From: Streptomyces avidinii
GTDB taxonomy: Bacteria; Actinomycetota; Actinomycetes; Streptomycetales; Streptomycetaceae
NCBI RefSeq assembly: GCF_014650695.1
Contig: NZ_BMVL01000018.1
Coordinates: forward strand, 99,105-163,104
Reading direction: 5' to 3'
Length of the DNA stretch: 64,000 nt
Under the pieces are notes generated by a model, which had not been told where the DNA came from, made no database searches, and saw only the letters and a list, made by a program, of their open reading frames with translations. The translations under genes were made by a program, and so were the position numbers. Shown here piece after piece: positions 25,550 through 33,225 of this stretch (position 1 is its first letter; each line of letters starts with the position of its first letter).

Positions 25550-26095
25550 ATGACGCACCAGGCGGCCCAGGCACTCGTGGCGGGTGTCGGCGGCAAGAAC
25601 CCGGACATCGACCCGACGGCCTTCACGGCCCCGACCTCGGTCGTGGTCGGCGACGTCACCCTCGCCGCCGGCGCCAGCATCTGGTACTCGGCGGTGCTGC
25701 GCGCCGACTGCGGCCCGATCACGCTCGGCGCCGACAGCAATGTGCAGGACAACTGCACGGTCCACGTGGACCCCGGCTTTCCCGTCTCGATCGGCGCGCG
25801 CGTCTCCATCGGCCACAACGCCGTGGTGCACGGCTGCACGGTCGAGGACGACTGCCTGATCGGGATGGGTGCGACCGTACTGAACGGTGCCGTGATCGGC
25901 GCCGGTTCCCTCGTGGCGGCGCAGGCGCTGGTCCCGCAGGGCATGGTCGTCCCGCCCGGCTCACTGGTCGCGGGCGTGCCCGCCAAGGTGCGCCGCGAGC
26001 TGACCGACGAGGAGCGCGAGGGCATCAAGGTCAACGCCCTGATGTACGTGGAACTGTCCAAGCAGCACCGCGCCTCGGTGACCCCGAACGCCTAG
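25550..26095 (+). CDS. Gamma-carbonic-anhydrase-family protein
   Basis: A 181-residue left-handed beta-helix protein (gamma-CA/PaaY/YrdA type). The three zinc histidines are placed in the motifs NCTVHVD and IGHNAVVHGC. The repeats run from about residue 25 to 150 (GDVTLAAGASIWYSAVLRAD, MGATVLNGAVIGAGSLVAA). Such proteins may hydrate CO2 or act on acyl-CoA-related substrates; activity of this subgroup is uncertain. GAGGAAGAG lies upstream of the ATG. The end overlaps the convergent ankyrin gene by 4 bp. Confidence 0.88.
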   Translation: MTHQAAQALVAGVGGKNPDIDPTAFTAPTSVVVGDVTLAAGASIWYSAVLRADCGPITLGADSNVQDNCTVHVDPGFPVSIGARVSIGHNAVVHGCTVEDDCLIGMGATVLNGAVIGAGSLVAAQALVPQGMVVPPGSLVAGVPAKVRRELTDEEREGIKVNALMYVELSKQHRASVTPNA

Positions 26096-26556
26096 GTCGT
26101 CGCGGCTCCGAGGATCCTGCGGACGGCTCCGTGGTCCGGCCTGCGCGTGCCCGGCAGCGCGTGGTCGGCGGACTGCCGCCGGCCGGCCGTGGACCGCTCC
26201 CTCTGCGTCACTTCCCGCAGGGTCTGCTCGGTGAGGGCGGCGCCGCGCTCCAGGAGCCGCTCCACCGTGGCGGGGAAGCCGAAGCGCGCGGCCCAGTCGA
26301 GCGAGGTGCGGTCCCGCATCGTCTCCTCGATGTCGGCGCCCCGGTCCAGCAGCAGGTCCACGGTCTCCGGGCTCCCGCTCCCGCAGGAGGTGGCAGCCAG
26401 GACCAGCGGCACGTGGCGCAGCCGTCCGGCGGGGCCGCCCGGCTCGGCGCCGGCGTCGAGGAGGGCCCGGGCGAGACGGCGCGCGTTCGCCAGCGGGTGG
26501 TACTGCTCCGACCGTCCCTCGTCCGACCAGTCCCCGTCCGGGCGGTCCGCCGTCAT
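26092..26556 (-). CDS. Ankyrin-repeat protein
   Basis: A 154-residue protein with two to three ankyrin repeats (NARRLARALLDAGAEPGG, PETVDLLLDRGADIEET and RTSLDWAARFGFPATVERLLERGAAL, about residues 24-108). The C-terminal 40 residues are Arg-rich and look disordered. It probably binds a protein partner; which one is unknown. Its ATG forms the last step of a stop-start ladder created by a 29-bp triplication at the junction with the upstream DedA gene, so it is probably expressed by re-initiation after DedA. Confidence 0.8.
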   Translation of the reverse strand: MTADRPDGDWSDEGRSEQYHPLANARRLARALLDAGAEPGGPAGRLRHVPLVLAATSCGSGSPETVDLLLDRGADIEETMRDRTSLDWAARFGFPATVERLLERGAALTEQTLREVTQRERSTAGRRQSADHALPGTRRPDHGAVRRILGAATT

Positions 26557-26630
26557 TCGCCGACCGGTGTCCGGTCCGCCGTCATTCGCCGACCGGTGTC
26601 CGGTCCGCCGTCATTCGCCGACCGGTGTCC
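26544..26630. repeat. Perfect 3 x 29-bp tandem repeat at the dedA-ankyrin junction
   Basis: Copies lie at 26544-26572, 26573-26601 and 26602-26630 and are identical. On the minus strand each unit contains the ATGA stop-start overlap. The duplication therefore creates two 10-codon minicistrons, MTADRTPVGE (26614-26582 and 26585-26553), each overlapping the next start by 4 bp between dedA and the ankyrin gene. Slippage could add or remove units. Confidence 0.95.
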
Positions 26631-27291
26631 GGGTCGCCGGCTGGGCCGGGATCTCCGCCCCGGCCGGCGCGGGCACGGAGACCGCCTGCGCCGCCTTCTT
26701 CATCCGGCTGCGCACCACCAGCGTCACCGCGAGTCCGAACAGCACTGCGAGCCCCAGGGCCAGCCAGGAGAACCGCTTCAGCCACGGCTCGGCGACGATC
26801 CCGACCGAGTAGATGACGGCCGTGGTGCCGCCCGCCCAGAGGATGCCGCCGAGGACGTTGGCGACCAGGAAGCGCCAGTACGGCATGTGCAGCACGCCCG
26901 CCAGCGGCCCGGCGAAGATCCGCAGCAGCGCCACGAACCGCCCGAAGAAGACGGCCCACATGCCCCACTTCTCGAAGGAGCGTTCCGCCAGCGCGACCTG
27001 CTGGGGTCCGAAGTGCTTGGGGAAGCGCCGGCCCAGCCGGTCCAGCAGGGGCTTGCCGCCCCGGCGGCCGATCGCGTAGCCGATCGAGTCGCCCACGATC
27101 GCTCCGGTGATCGCGCAGAGGCCGAGTACCACGGGGTCGATCTCCCCGTGCTGCGAGGCCAGCAGCGCCGAGCTGACCAGGATGATCTCGCCCGGCAGCG
27201 GGATGCCCAGGCTCTCCAGCCCGATGACCAGACCCACCAGGAGATAGATGCTGACCGCCGGAATCGTCTCCAGCCATTCCTGGATGTGCAC
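26611..27291 (-). CDS. DedA-family membrane protein
   Basis: A 226-residue DedA (VTT domain) protein, a class of flippase-like membrane proteins for undecaprenyl phosphate or phospholipids. About five hydrophobic segments are seen, with the conserved G-(R) motif region GRFVALLRIFAGPLAGVLHM and the N-terminal ESLGIPLPGEIILVSSALLA. The GTG start has GGGAGGACG upstream. The C-terminal TRTPVGE lies in the first copy of the 29-bp repeat and its TGA overlaps the first minicistron start. It probably works together with UppP (39432) in recycling lipid carriers; that is family inference. Confidence 0.9.
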   Translation of the reverse strand: MHIQEWLETIPAVSIYLLVGLVIGLESLGIPLPGEIILVSSALLASQHGEIDPVVLGLCAITGAIVGDSIGYAIGRRGGKPLLDRLGRRFPKHFGPQQVALAERSFEKWGMWAVFFGRFVALLRIFAGPLAGVLHMPYWRFLVANVLGGILWAGGTTAVIYSVGIVAEPWLKRFSWLALGLAVLFGLAVTLVVRSRMKKAAQAVSVPAPAGAEIPAQPATRTPVGE

Positions 27292-27349
27292 CGGTACGTC
27301 CTCCCGTGTCGTCGCCGGCGCGCCCCCTGTGACACGCCGAACGGGCAGC

Positions 27350-29857
27350 CTATCGGCTCGTCACGACCGCCTTGGACCTCAGTGGCAGTTCCCGCGACGA
27401 ACGGCCCACGAACACCTCGCGGCGGCCGGAACCCAGCACCCAGGCGTGCTGCTCCGGGTCCCACGACGACAGGGTCCGTGCGCCGATGTCGACGGTGACC
27501 CGCTGTGCCTCGCCGGGCGCCAGGACGAGCCGCCGGTAGCCGGCCAGTGCGCGCACCGGCTGGTCGAGCTCCAGCTCCGGGGAGGGTCCCACGTACACCT
27601 GGGCGACCTCGGTGCCCTTGCGGCGGCCGGTGTTGCGGACGGTGAATTCCACCCGCAGCCCTGACCGCTCGGGCCGGACGGTGAGGTTCTCGTAGTGCCA
27701 GGTGGTGTACGAGAGTCCGTGCCCGAAGGGGAACAGCGGGGTCACCCGCCGGGCGTCGTACCAGCGGTGGCCGACGTGGACGCCCTCGGAGTACTCCTGC
27801 CGGCCGCTCACCCCCGGGTAGCGCAGCGCGTCGCCGCCGACCGGGGTGGCCCGCTCGTCGGCCGGAAAGGTCTGGGTGAGGCGGCCGCCGGGGTCCACGT
27901 CCCCGAAGAGGAGGTCGGCGGTGGCTCCCCCGCCCTCCTGGCCCGGGTAGTACATCTGGAGGACCGCCCCGGTACGCGACAGCCACGGCATGGTCGTGCT
28001 GGACGAGGTGTTGAGGACGACGGTCGTACGCGGGTTGGCGGCGGCCACCGCTTCGATCAGCCGCTCCTGCCCGCCCGGCAGCGCCAGGGAGGTCCGGTCC
28101 CTGCCCTCGGTGGCGTCCTCGTAGGCGAACAGGACCACGCTGCGGGCGGACTTCGCGGTCCGCACGGCCTCGGCGAGGTCCGCGGCGCGGATCGCCCCGG
28201 TGGTGTGCCGGAGTCGGAAGCGCTGGCCCTTGTCCCCGCCCTCGGCGGTCACGGCGAGCCGGTGGGCGCCCGCCTTCAGGGTGAGGGTGCGGCGGCGGAC
28301 GCTCATCCCGTCGGGTGCGGAGCCGAGCAGCCCGCCGGCGAAGTGCTCGGCCACACCCTGCCGGACGGGGAACAGCTCCTCCCCGTCGAGGCGCACGACG
28401 GGCCGCTTCCCGGTGTAGTGGACGAGCAGGGTCCACTCGTCGTCGGCCGTGAGACGGAACTCCCCCTCGTGGCTCCATACCTGCCCGGGGGCCACGGCCC
28501 GCTCCTCCAGGGCGGCGGCCGGGTTCAGCAGCTGCGCCGGGAGCGGGCGCCCGTACAGGTCCTCGCCGAGGGCGTAGCGCACGGACGCGCCGTTCCCGGC
28601 GCGCTGCCGGATGGCGGTGAGCGGGGCGGGTGCCCTTTCGGGGACCACCTGCGCGCTGCCACCGCCGCCGACGAAGGGCACCTGGCCGGTCGGCCCGATC
28701 ACCGCGATCGAGCGGGCGGCGGCGCCGGTCAGGGGCAGGGTGCCGTGTTCGTTGCGCAGCAGTACGGCCCCGGCGGTGGCCACCTTGCGGGCGGTCCGTG
28801 CGCCTGCGGCTGCGTCGCGCGGGGGCCGGGCGGCGGGGCGGGCCGCGAGCAGCCCGAAGCGGTCCATGGTGGCCAGGATCCGGTGGACGGCGAGGTCGAC
28901 GGCGCCCTCCGCCACGGAGCCGCCGCGCACGGCCTCGCGCAGCGGTCCGCCGAAGTGGGTGCCGCCCGGCATCTCCATGTCGAGGCCGGCGCCGATGGCG
29001 GCGACGGTGCTGTGGGTGGCGTCCCAATCGGACATCACCCAGCCGTCGAACCCCCAGCTGCCGCGCAGCAGTTCGTCGAGCAGCGGCTTGCTCTCGCAGG
29101 CGTGGACCCCGTTGACCTTGTTGTACGCGCCCATGACGGCACCCGCGCCGGCCGCCACGGCGGCCTCGAAGCCCCGTAGCTCGGTCTCGTGGAGGGTCTG
29201 CTCGGCGGCGATGACGTCGACGGTGTCGCGGCCGTGTTCCTGGTTGTTGAGGGCGAAGTGCTTGACGGTGGCGATGAGGCCCTCGTCCTGGATGCCGCGG
29301 ATCAGTTCGCCCACGAGGTCTGCGGTCAGGCCCGGGTCCTCGGCGAAGGTCTCGAAGTTCCGGCCCGCGTAGGGGGTGCGGATCAGGTTCACCATGGGGG
29401 CCAGCAGGACGTCCTGGCCGAGTGCCCGGCCCTCGCGGCCGATGACCCGGCCGTACTCGCGGGCCAGCGCCGGGTCGAAGGCGGAGGCGAGCAGCACCGG
29501 CGCGGGCAGCGCCGTGGCCGGTACGGCGACCCGTACCCCGGCGGGTCCGTCGGCGAGGCGCAGCGCCGGGACGCCCAGGCGCGGTACGCCGGGCACGTAG
29601 CCGGCCTGGCCGAGCGGGGCGGGGTCCCGGGCTCCGTGCAGCAGGGCGGTCTTCTCGTCGAGGGTGAGGCGCTCCACGAGGGCGTCGACGCGGGCCGCGC
29701 CCTTGGCCTCGACGGGTGGTGCGGCGGCCGGCGCCCCGGGGGCCGCGGCGCCCGGCGGTACCTCGGGGGCGCAGGCGGCAGCGCCGAGGGAGGTGCCCGC
29801 CGCGCCCGCCGCCGCGAGGAGCCGCATCGCGGAACGTCTGGACACGGCCTCGCTCAT
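27350..29857 (-). CDS. GH3 family beta-glucosidase-type glycoside hydrolase, Tat-exported
   Basis: An 835-residue glycosidase. The N-terminal SRRSAMRLLAAAGAAGTS is a twin-arginine signal ending near AAAC, possibly a weak lipobox. The GH3 N-terminal barrel has the nucleophile Asp in VMSDWDATHS (about residue 275) and substrate residues in TVKHFALNNQE. The alpha/beta C-domain follows, with an inserted PA14-like segment (about 440-560, GEFRLTADDEWTLLVHYTGKR) and a C-terminal fibronectin-III-like domain ending in SWDPEQHAW. It probably releases glucose or xylose from beta-linked oligosaccharides outside the cell. ATG at 29857 has GGGAGC upstream; a longer open frame to 30139 is rejected. Confidence 0.9.
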   Translation of the reverse strand: MSEAVSRRSAMRLLAAAGAAGTSLGAAACAPEVPPGAAAPGAPAAAPPVEAKGAARVDALVERLTLDEKTALLHGARDPAPLGQAGYVPGVPRLGVPALRLADGPAGVRVAVPATALPAPVLLASAFDPALAREYGRVIGREGRALGQDVLLAPMVNLIRTPYAGRNFETFAEDPGLTADLVGELIRGIQDEGLIATVKHFALNNQEHGRDTVDVIAAEQTLHETELRGFEAAVAAGAGAVMGAYNKVNGVHACESKPLLDELLRGSWGFDGWVMSDWDATHSTVAAIGAGLDMEMPGGTHFGGPLREAVRGGSVAEGAVDLAVHRILATMDRFGLLAARPAARPPRDAAAGARTARKVATAGAVLLRNEHGTLPLTGAAARSIAVIGPTGQVPFVGGGGSAQVVPERAPAPLTAIRQRAGNGASVRYALGEDLYGRPLPAQLLNPAAALEERAVAPGQVWSHEGEFRLTADDEWTLLVHYTGKRPVVRLDGEELFPVRQGVAEHFAGGLLGSAPDGMSVRRRTLTLKAGAHRLAVTAEGGDKGQRFRLRHTTGAIRAADLAEAVRTAKSARSVVLFAYEDATEGRDRTSLALPGGQERLIEAVAAANPRTTVVLNTSSSTTMPWLSRTGAVLQMYYPGQEGGGATADLLFGDVDPGGRLTQTFPADERATPVGGDALRYPGVSGRQEYSEGVHVGHRWYDARRVTPLFPFGHGLSYTTWHYENLTVRPERSGLRVEFTVRNTGRRKGTEVAQVYVGPSPELELDQPVRALAGYRRLVLAPGEAQRVTVDIGARTLSSWDPEQHAWVLGSGRREVFVGRSSRELPLRSKAVVTSR

Positions 29858-29881
29858 GGGCGCTCCCTGCGGCGTGGGTCG

Positions 29882-29912
29882 GCGGGAGCGGCCCGCGCCG
29901 GACCGCTCCCGC
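29882..29912 (-). promoter_or_regulatory. Inverted repeat upstream of the GH3 gene
   Basis: GCGGGAGCGG (29882-29891) and CCGCTCCCGC (29903-29912) are perfect 10-bp complements 25 bases before the ATG, with further GTGGG/CCCAC pairing outside. The GGGAGCG core recalls the CebR operator of streptomycete glucosidase genes, but the spacing differs. It may be an operator or a 5'-leader hairpin. The rest of the 262-bp gap holds nothing else I recognise. Confidence 0.4.
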
Positions 29913-30119
29913 GCCCACTGTGCGCCGCGCGCCCGCCGGGTCCGCCGAGACGCGCCACCGCGACGCCCAGGTTCAGTCCTCCGGCAGCGGCGCGGTGTCG
30001 GCGCCGCTGCCGGGTCTCGTCCTGTCGCTGCACGCGCGCCTCGGTGCGGTGCCCGCGCGCGATGCAGTCCCGTACGACGGCTTCCACCGCGCCCTGAGAA
30101 CTTCCGTGGCGCCTTCGCC

Positions 30120-30965
30120 TCACCCAGCAGCAGATCCACCCATGTCCGGGCGGACTCTGCCTACGCCGGCCGGCTCGGCCGTGGTGGTCCCGCGCGCGGT
30201 TCCCCGTGGTCCACGGGCTGCGGCTTCGGCTTCGGCTTCGGCTTCGGCTTCGGCTTCGGCTTCGGCTTCGGCTTCGGCTTCCCGAGCATCTGCCGTGCCG
30301 CATCCGACTGGCCAGCCGCCGGGCCAGTGTGGGTTCGGCGTGCCGTCATCGCTCATGTGCGCCCGCTGCCAGATCTCGTTCCAGCGGTATGGACTCCCCG
30401 GCACGAGCCGGTGCGGCTGCCCGCACGGACACGGCGCCGGCGCCCACGCGCACCGGCCGCACAGTTCGACCCAGCCGTGTCCCGTCGAGTTCTGCTCCGG
30501 TGCTCCCTCGTGCCCGCAGGCCGGGCAGCCGGGCAGCTCAGCGCCGTCCAGGAGCGCGTTCTGCCGCCGGACGTACTCGGACAGCCGCAGCGACGGGTGG
30601 CGGAACGGATCTTCGTACCAGGCACGGTCCGGGCTCTCCCACCAGCTCCGCAGCCACCACGGCCGAGGGTTCGGTACGGCCCGCCGCCCGGCCCGCTTCT
30701 CAGTCCGACGCTGCGCGGCGTACTCCTCCGCCCGTGTGAGCCACAGCAGCCGCGCCTCGTGCAGTTCCTCCACCGCCCGCAGCAGCGCAGCAGGGTCCGC
30801 CTCCAGCCGCCGGGGGATCGCGGCGCTGAGCGTGAGGTGGTGGTACGTCGCCCGCAGGCCGTAGGGCGCGAAAAGGGTGAGGCAGGTGCGCAGCGCGCTG
30901 TGCCGCCGGTGGAGGGGGAGCCGGGCGTCGTGCACGCGCGCTCTGTGGGTGAGGAAGCTGGTCAT
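30120..30965 (-). CDS. Unknown protein with Cys-rich motif and (Glu-Ala)n repeat
   Basis: A 281-residue protein of no family I recognise. The N-terminal 130 residues are helical and Trp/Arg-rich (PWWLRSWWESPDRAWYEDPF). The middle carries five or six cysteines in CPACG...CGRCAWAPAPCPCG, likely a zinc-binding ribbon. A (Glu-Ala) repeat of about ten pairs lies at 30221-30280, and the tail is Arg/Gly-rich and disordered. The start overlaps the stop of the next upstream gene (ATGA), so the two form an operon. A C-terminal end beyond the repeat is open, so the gene may be intact. Confidence 0.65.
   Translation of the reverse strand: MTSFLTHRARVHDARLPLHRRHSALRTCLTLFAPYGLRATYHHLTLSAAIPRRLEADPAALLRAVEELHEARLLWLTRAEEYAAQRRTEKRAGRRAVPNPRPWWLRSWWESPDRAWYEDPFRHPSLRLSEYVRRQNALLDGAELPGCPACGHEGAPEQNSTGHGWVELCGRCAWAPAPCPCGQPHRLVPGSPYRWNEIWQRAHMSDDGTPNPHWPGGWPVGCGTADAREAEAEAEAEAEAEAEAEAEAAARGPRGTARGTTTAEPAGVGRVRPDMGGSAAG
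30221..30280. repeat. Ten copies of the hexanucleotide CGGCTT
   Basis: A perfect 60-bp microsatellite. Because the unit is six bases it never shifts the frame of the minus-strand gene, adding or removing Glu-Ala dipeptides. It also opens extra short frames on both strands that should not be read as genes. Confidence 0.95.
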
Positions 30966-31408
30966 GGCGTGGGCCCCAGGTCCAGCGCCCGGGCCAGGGC
31001 GGCGGTGACGGCCGCGCCATGTGTCGGCAGGTGTCGTCCGGCCCAGATTCCGGCGAGGCTGAGGAAGTCCCGCAAGTCCTGCTGGGCGCCGGTGACAAGC
31101 GCCCGTACCCGGTCCACGGGCAGCTCGATCACCGGGCTGTCGGTCACCCGGAAGCCACCGGCGGCGAACAGGTCGGTCATGGTGAGCAGCCCGTGCAGGA
31201 ACGCGCCGAGCGGGTCGGTCGGGGACGGCCCGTGCCCCTCCTCCGGCTCGAAGTCGTTGCAGTCGGCGATCCGCATCACCGCCGTCCCGACCTGCGCCGG
31301 AGTCAGCTCCCCGTCCAGCACGAGGTAACCGTGGGACTCGTGCTCGCCGACCGGCCAGAGCGCGAAGTCGTCGGCCGAGAAGATCTCCAGAACGGGTTGC
31401 ATCACCAT
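30962..31408 (-). CDS. Hypothetical protein co-transcribed with the Cys-rich gene
   Basis: A 148-residue protein starting at or near MVMQPVLEIFSADDF; GTG 31411 and ATG 31402 are alternatives. No family is recognised. It is acidic and helical with a conserved-looking block GYLVLDGELTPAQVGTAVMRIADCNDFEPEEGHGP and a second VTGAQQDLRDFLSLAGIWAGR. There is no membrane segment. The stop overlaps the downstream start by 4 bp, so the products are probably made together and may interact. Confidence 0.65.
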   Translation of the reverse strand: MVMQPVLEIFSADDFALWPVGEHESHGYLVLDGELTPAQVGTAVMRIADCNDFEPEEGHGPSPTDPLGAFLHGLLTMTDLFAAGGFRVTDSPVIELPVDRVRALVTGAQQDLRDFLSLAGIWAGRHLPTHGAAVTAALARALDLGPTP

Positions 31409-31581
31409 CACATGGGGATGATGCCGAACCCTCTGCCCCACCGCCACGGGCTTAGGAGGCCGTCCCGTTCGGTGCCGGGGAGGTTTCTTCCCTCGTCCAC
31501 TCGGAGAACCGCCGGTGGGCTGTCGCCCCCCGACGGCCCGCACGACGCCGTAGGCACGCGATCGTTGCCGTACGGCTGCCG

Positions 31582-32034
31582 CTACGCGTTGGGGCGCAGG
31601 GTCCAGACGACGGTCATCTCACCCGTCACGGCCTCGTCCTCACGCTGGATGGCGATGGTGACGGGGAACTCGGGGCGGCCGCCGGCGTCGAGTTCGGCGA
31701 CGACCTCCGCGGCCGGGCGACCGAGGGTGGCGGTGGCGGTCACGACGCCCTTGGCGAGCTTCTTGTAGCCGATCTCGGCCTTCACGGCGAGCGGCACGGC
31801 GCGCGAGAGCTGGTCGCCGAAGGCGGCCAGGACGATCGCGCCGCTCGCGGACTCGGCGAGGGTGAACATGGCGCCGGCGTGCGGGCCGCCGACGTGGTTG
31901 TGGTAGTCGGGCTGGTCCGGAAGCCGGACGACCGCGCGCTCGGGAGTGGTCTCCAGGAACTGGAGGTTCAGGGTCCGGGCCATCGGCACGGTCGCGGCGA
32001 GCAGTTCGCCCACGTTCATCTGGTCTGCGCTCAT
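31582..32034 (-). CDS. DUF4442/hot-dog thioesterase-like protein
   Basis: A 150-residue hot-dog-fold protein of the DUF4442/PaaI-like group. The conserved block YHNHVGGPHAGAMFTLAESASGAIVLAA contains the HAG...E residues used by acyl-CoA thioesterases of this fold. It probably hydrolyses an acyl-CoA; the substrate is unknown. TAACAT (32043-32048) lies eight bases before the ATG and no ribosome-binding site is seen. A second ATG at 32019 (MNVGELLAAT) is possible. Confidence 0.85.
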   Translation of the reverse strand: MSADQMNVGELLAATVPMARTLNLQFLETTPERAVVRLPDQPDYHNHVGGPHAGAMFTLAESASGAIVLAAFGDQLSRAVPLAVKAEIGYKKLAKGVVTATATLGRPAAEVVAELDAGGRPEFPVTIAIQREDEAVTGEMTVVWTLRPNA

Positions 32035-32130
32035 GAAACGCGATGTTACCCGCGAGTAGTCCAGGTTGGCCAGAGCTCCTACGGGGGCGGCCGTGGCTCC
32101 CCACGACCACGACCACTATCGTTACCGGCC

Positions 32131-33156
32131 ATGTGGCCAGGACAGCAGCAGCCGCCCGGGGGCGAACAGAACCCTCAGGACGCGCATCAGAACCCGTACC
32201 AGCAGCAGCCGGGACAGCCGGGGCAGCAGCCGAACCCGTACCAGCAGCAGCCCGGTTACGGATATCCGCAGCAGCCGGGGTACCAGCAGCCCCAGGGCGC
32301 TCCCGGCCAGCAGTGGGGACCGGCCCAGCCGCCCCAGGCGCCTCAGGCGGGCGGCGGAAGCCCGTACTCGACCAAGACCGTGGCCATCGTCGCGGCCGCC
32401 GCGGTCGTCGTGGCGGCCGCCGCGACCGGCGCCTTCGTCCTGACCCGGGACGACAAGAAGACCGAGGCCAACGACAAGCCGCCGGCCAGCCCCTCGGCGC
32501 CGGCCTCCGAGGCACCCGCCCCGGCCGGCAGCAGCGCGAACCCGCGGGCCGGCGGCAGCGCCCAGCCGGTCATCCCGGGCTGGAAGGTCGTCGTCAACAC
32601 GAAGTACGGCGTCAGCTACGACGTGCCCCCCGAGTGGAACGTCCACGACTCCGGGGTGTCCCTCTTCTACGAGGACGAGGTCAAGAAGGACGGCAAGCCG
32701 GTCATCACGATGTCCGGGACCTCCAGCCTCAAGGAAGAGTGGTGCACCTTCGACAAGGACGCCGACGGCCGGGTCGAGAAGTTCTCGGTCGCGGACGCCG
32801 GCGTCAAGGGTGCCCAGGGCGCCAAGGACACCGCGCAGGCGGCGACCGACAACACCGGCACCTGGGTGTGGGCGGGCTTCGCGCAGAAGGAGCCCAAGGG
32901 CACGGTCAAGGTGACCGACCCCAAGGAGTTCACGACCGCCTCCGGCCTCAAGGGCCACATGGTGGTGGCGACCGCCACGGGCGTGAAGAAGGAGCACAAA
33001 TGCTCCACCGACGGCAAGGCGGTCGGCTTCGCCTTCAAGAACGCCACCGGTGACTTCGCCAGCTTCGCGCTCATCAGCGCGGCCGGTGTGAAGGACGAGG
33101 TCGGGACCGACGTCACCGACAAGGTCCTCAGCTCCATCCGGCTCACCGCCCCGTGA
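32131..33156 (+). CDS. Membrane-anchored protein with Gln/Pro-rich N-terminus
   Basis: A 341-residue protein with a cytoplasmic Gln/Pro/Tyr-rich segment (residues 1-75, with repeats such as NPYQQQPGQPGQQP), one transmembrane helix (about 85-105, TVAIVAAAAVVVAAAATGAF) and an extracellular Ser/Pro/Ala linker. A globular domain follows (about 150-340, including WKVVVNTKYGVSYDVPPEWNV and VTDPKEFTTASGLKGH). This layout is typical of Streptomyces surface proteins with a PsbP-like or lipoprotein-like domain of unknown function. TATCGT (32117-32122) eight bases upstream suggests leaderless initiation. Confidence 0.8.
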   Translation: MWPGQQQPPGGEQNPQDAHQNPYQQQPGQPGQQPNPYQQQPGYGYPQQPGYQQPQGAPGQQWGPAQPPQAPQAGGGSPYSTKTVAIVAAAAVVVAAAATGAFVLTRDDKKTEANDKPPASPSAPASEAPAPAGSSANPRAGGSAQPVIPGWKVVVNTKYGVSYDVPPEWNVHDSGVSLFYEDEVKKDGKPVITMSGTSSLKEEWCTFDKDADGRVEKFSVADAGVKGAQGAKDTAQAATDNTGTWVWAGFAQKEPKGTVKVTDPKEFTTASGLKGHMVVATATGVKKEHKCSTDGKAVGFAFKNATGDFASFALISAAGVKDEVGTDVTDKVLSSIRLTAP

Positions 33157-33190
33157 TCCCCGCGTCCCGTGTCCCGGGTCGGGTATCCGT

Positions 33191-33219
33191 TTGGATTCTC
33201 GGCCCGGGGCGGGGATAGT
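33191..33219 (+). promoter_or_regulatory. Leaderless promoter of the MFS gene
   Basis: -35 TTGGAT (33191-33196) and -10 GATAGT (33214-33219) are separated by 17 bp, and the -10 lies six bases before the GTG at 33226. The transcript would start at the start codon. Confidence 0.65.
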
Positions 33220-33225
33220 CCGGGG

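Noticed and set aside
27858..27990. Frameshift in the GH3 glycosidase
   Set aside because: The reading frame is continuous through all domains, with no broken motifs.
26778..29918. A very long minus-strand open frame of over 1000 codons
   Set aside because: It is a shadow of the GH3 and DedA genes in another frame: Arg/Pro/Gly-rich with no recognisable domain, while the other frame has clear motifs.
30120..30350. Extra genes encoded by the CGGCTT repeat in other frames (Lys-Pro or Gly-Phe repeats)
   Set aside because: These are artefacts of a hexanucleotide repeat, which keeps all frames open; only the frame with upstream cysteines and helical sequence has gene-like composition.
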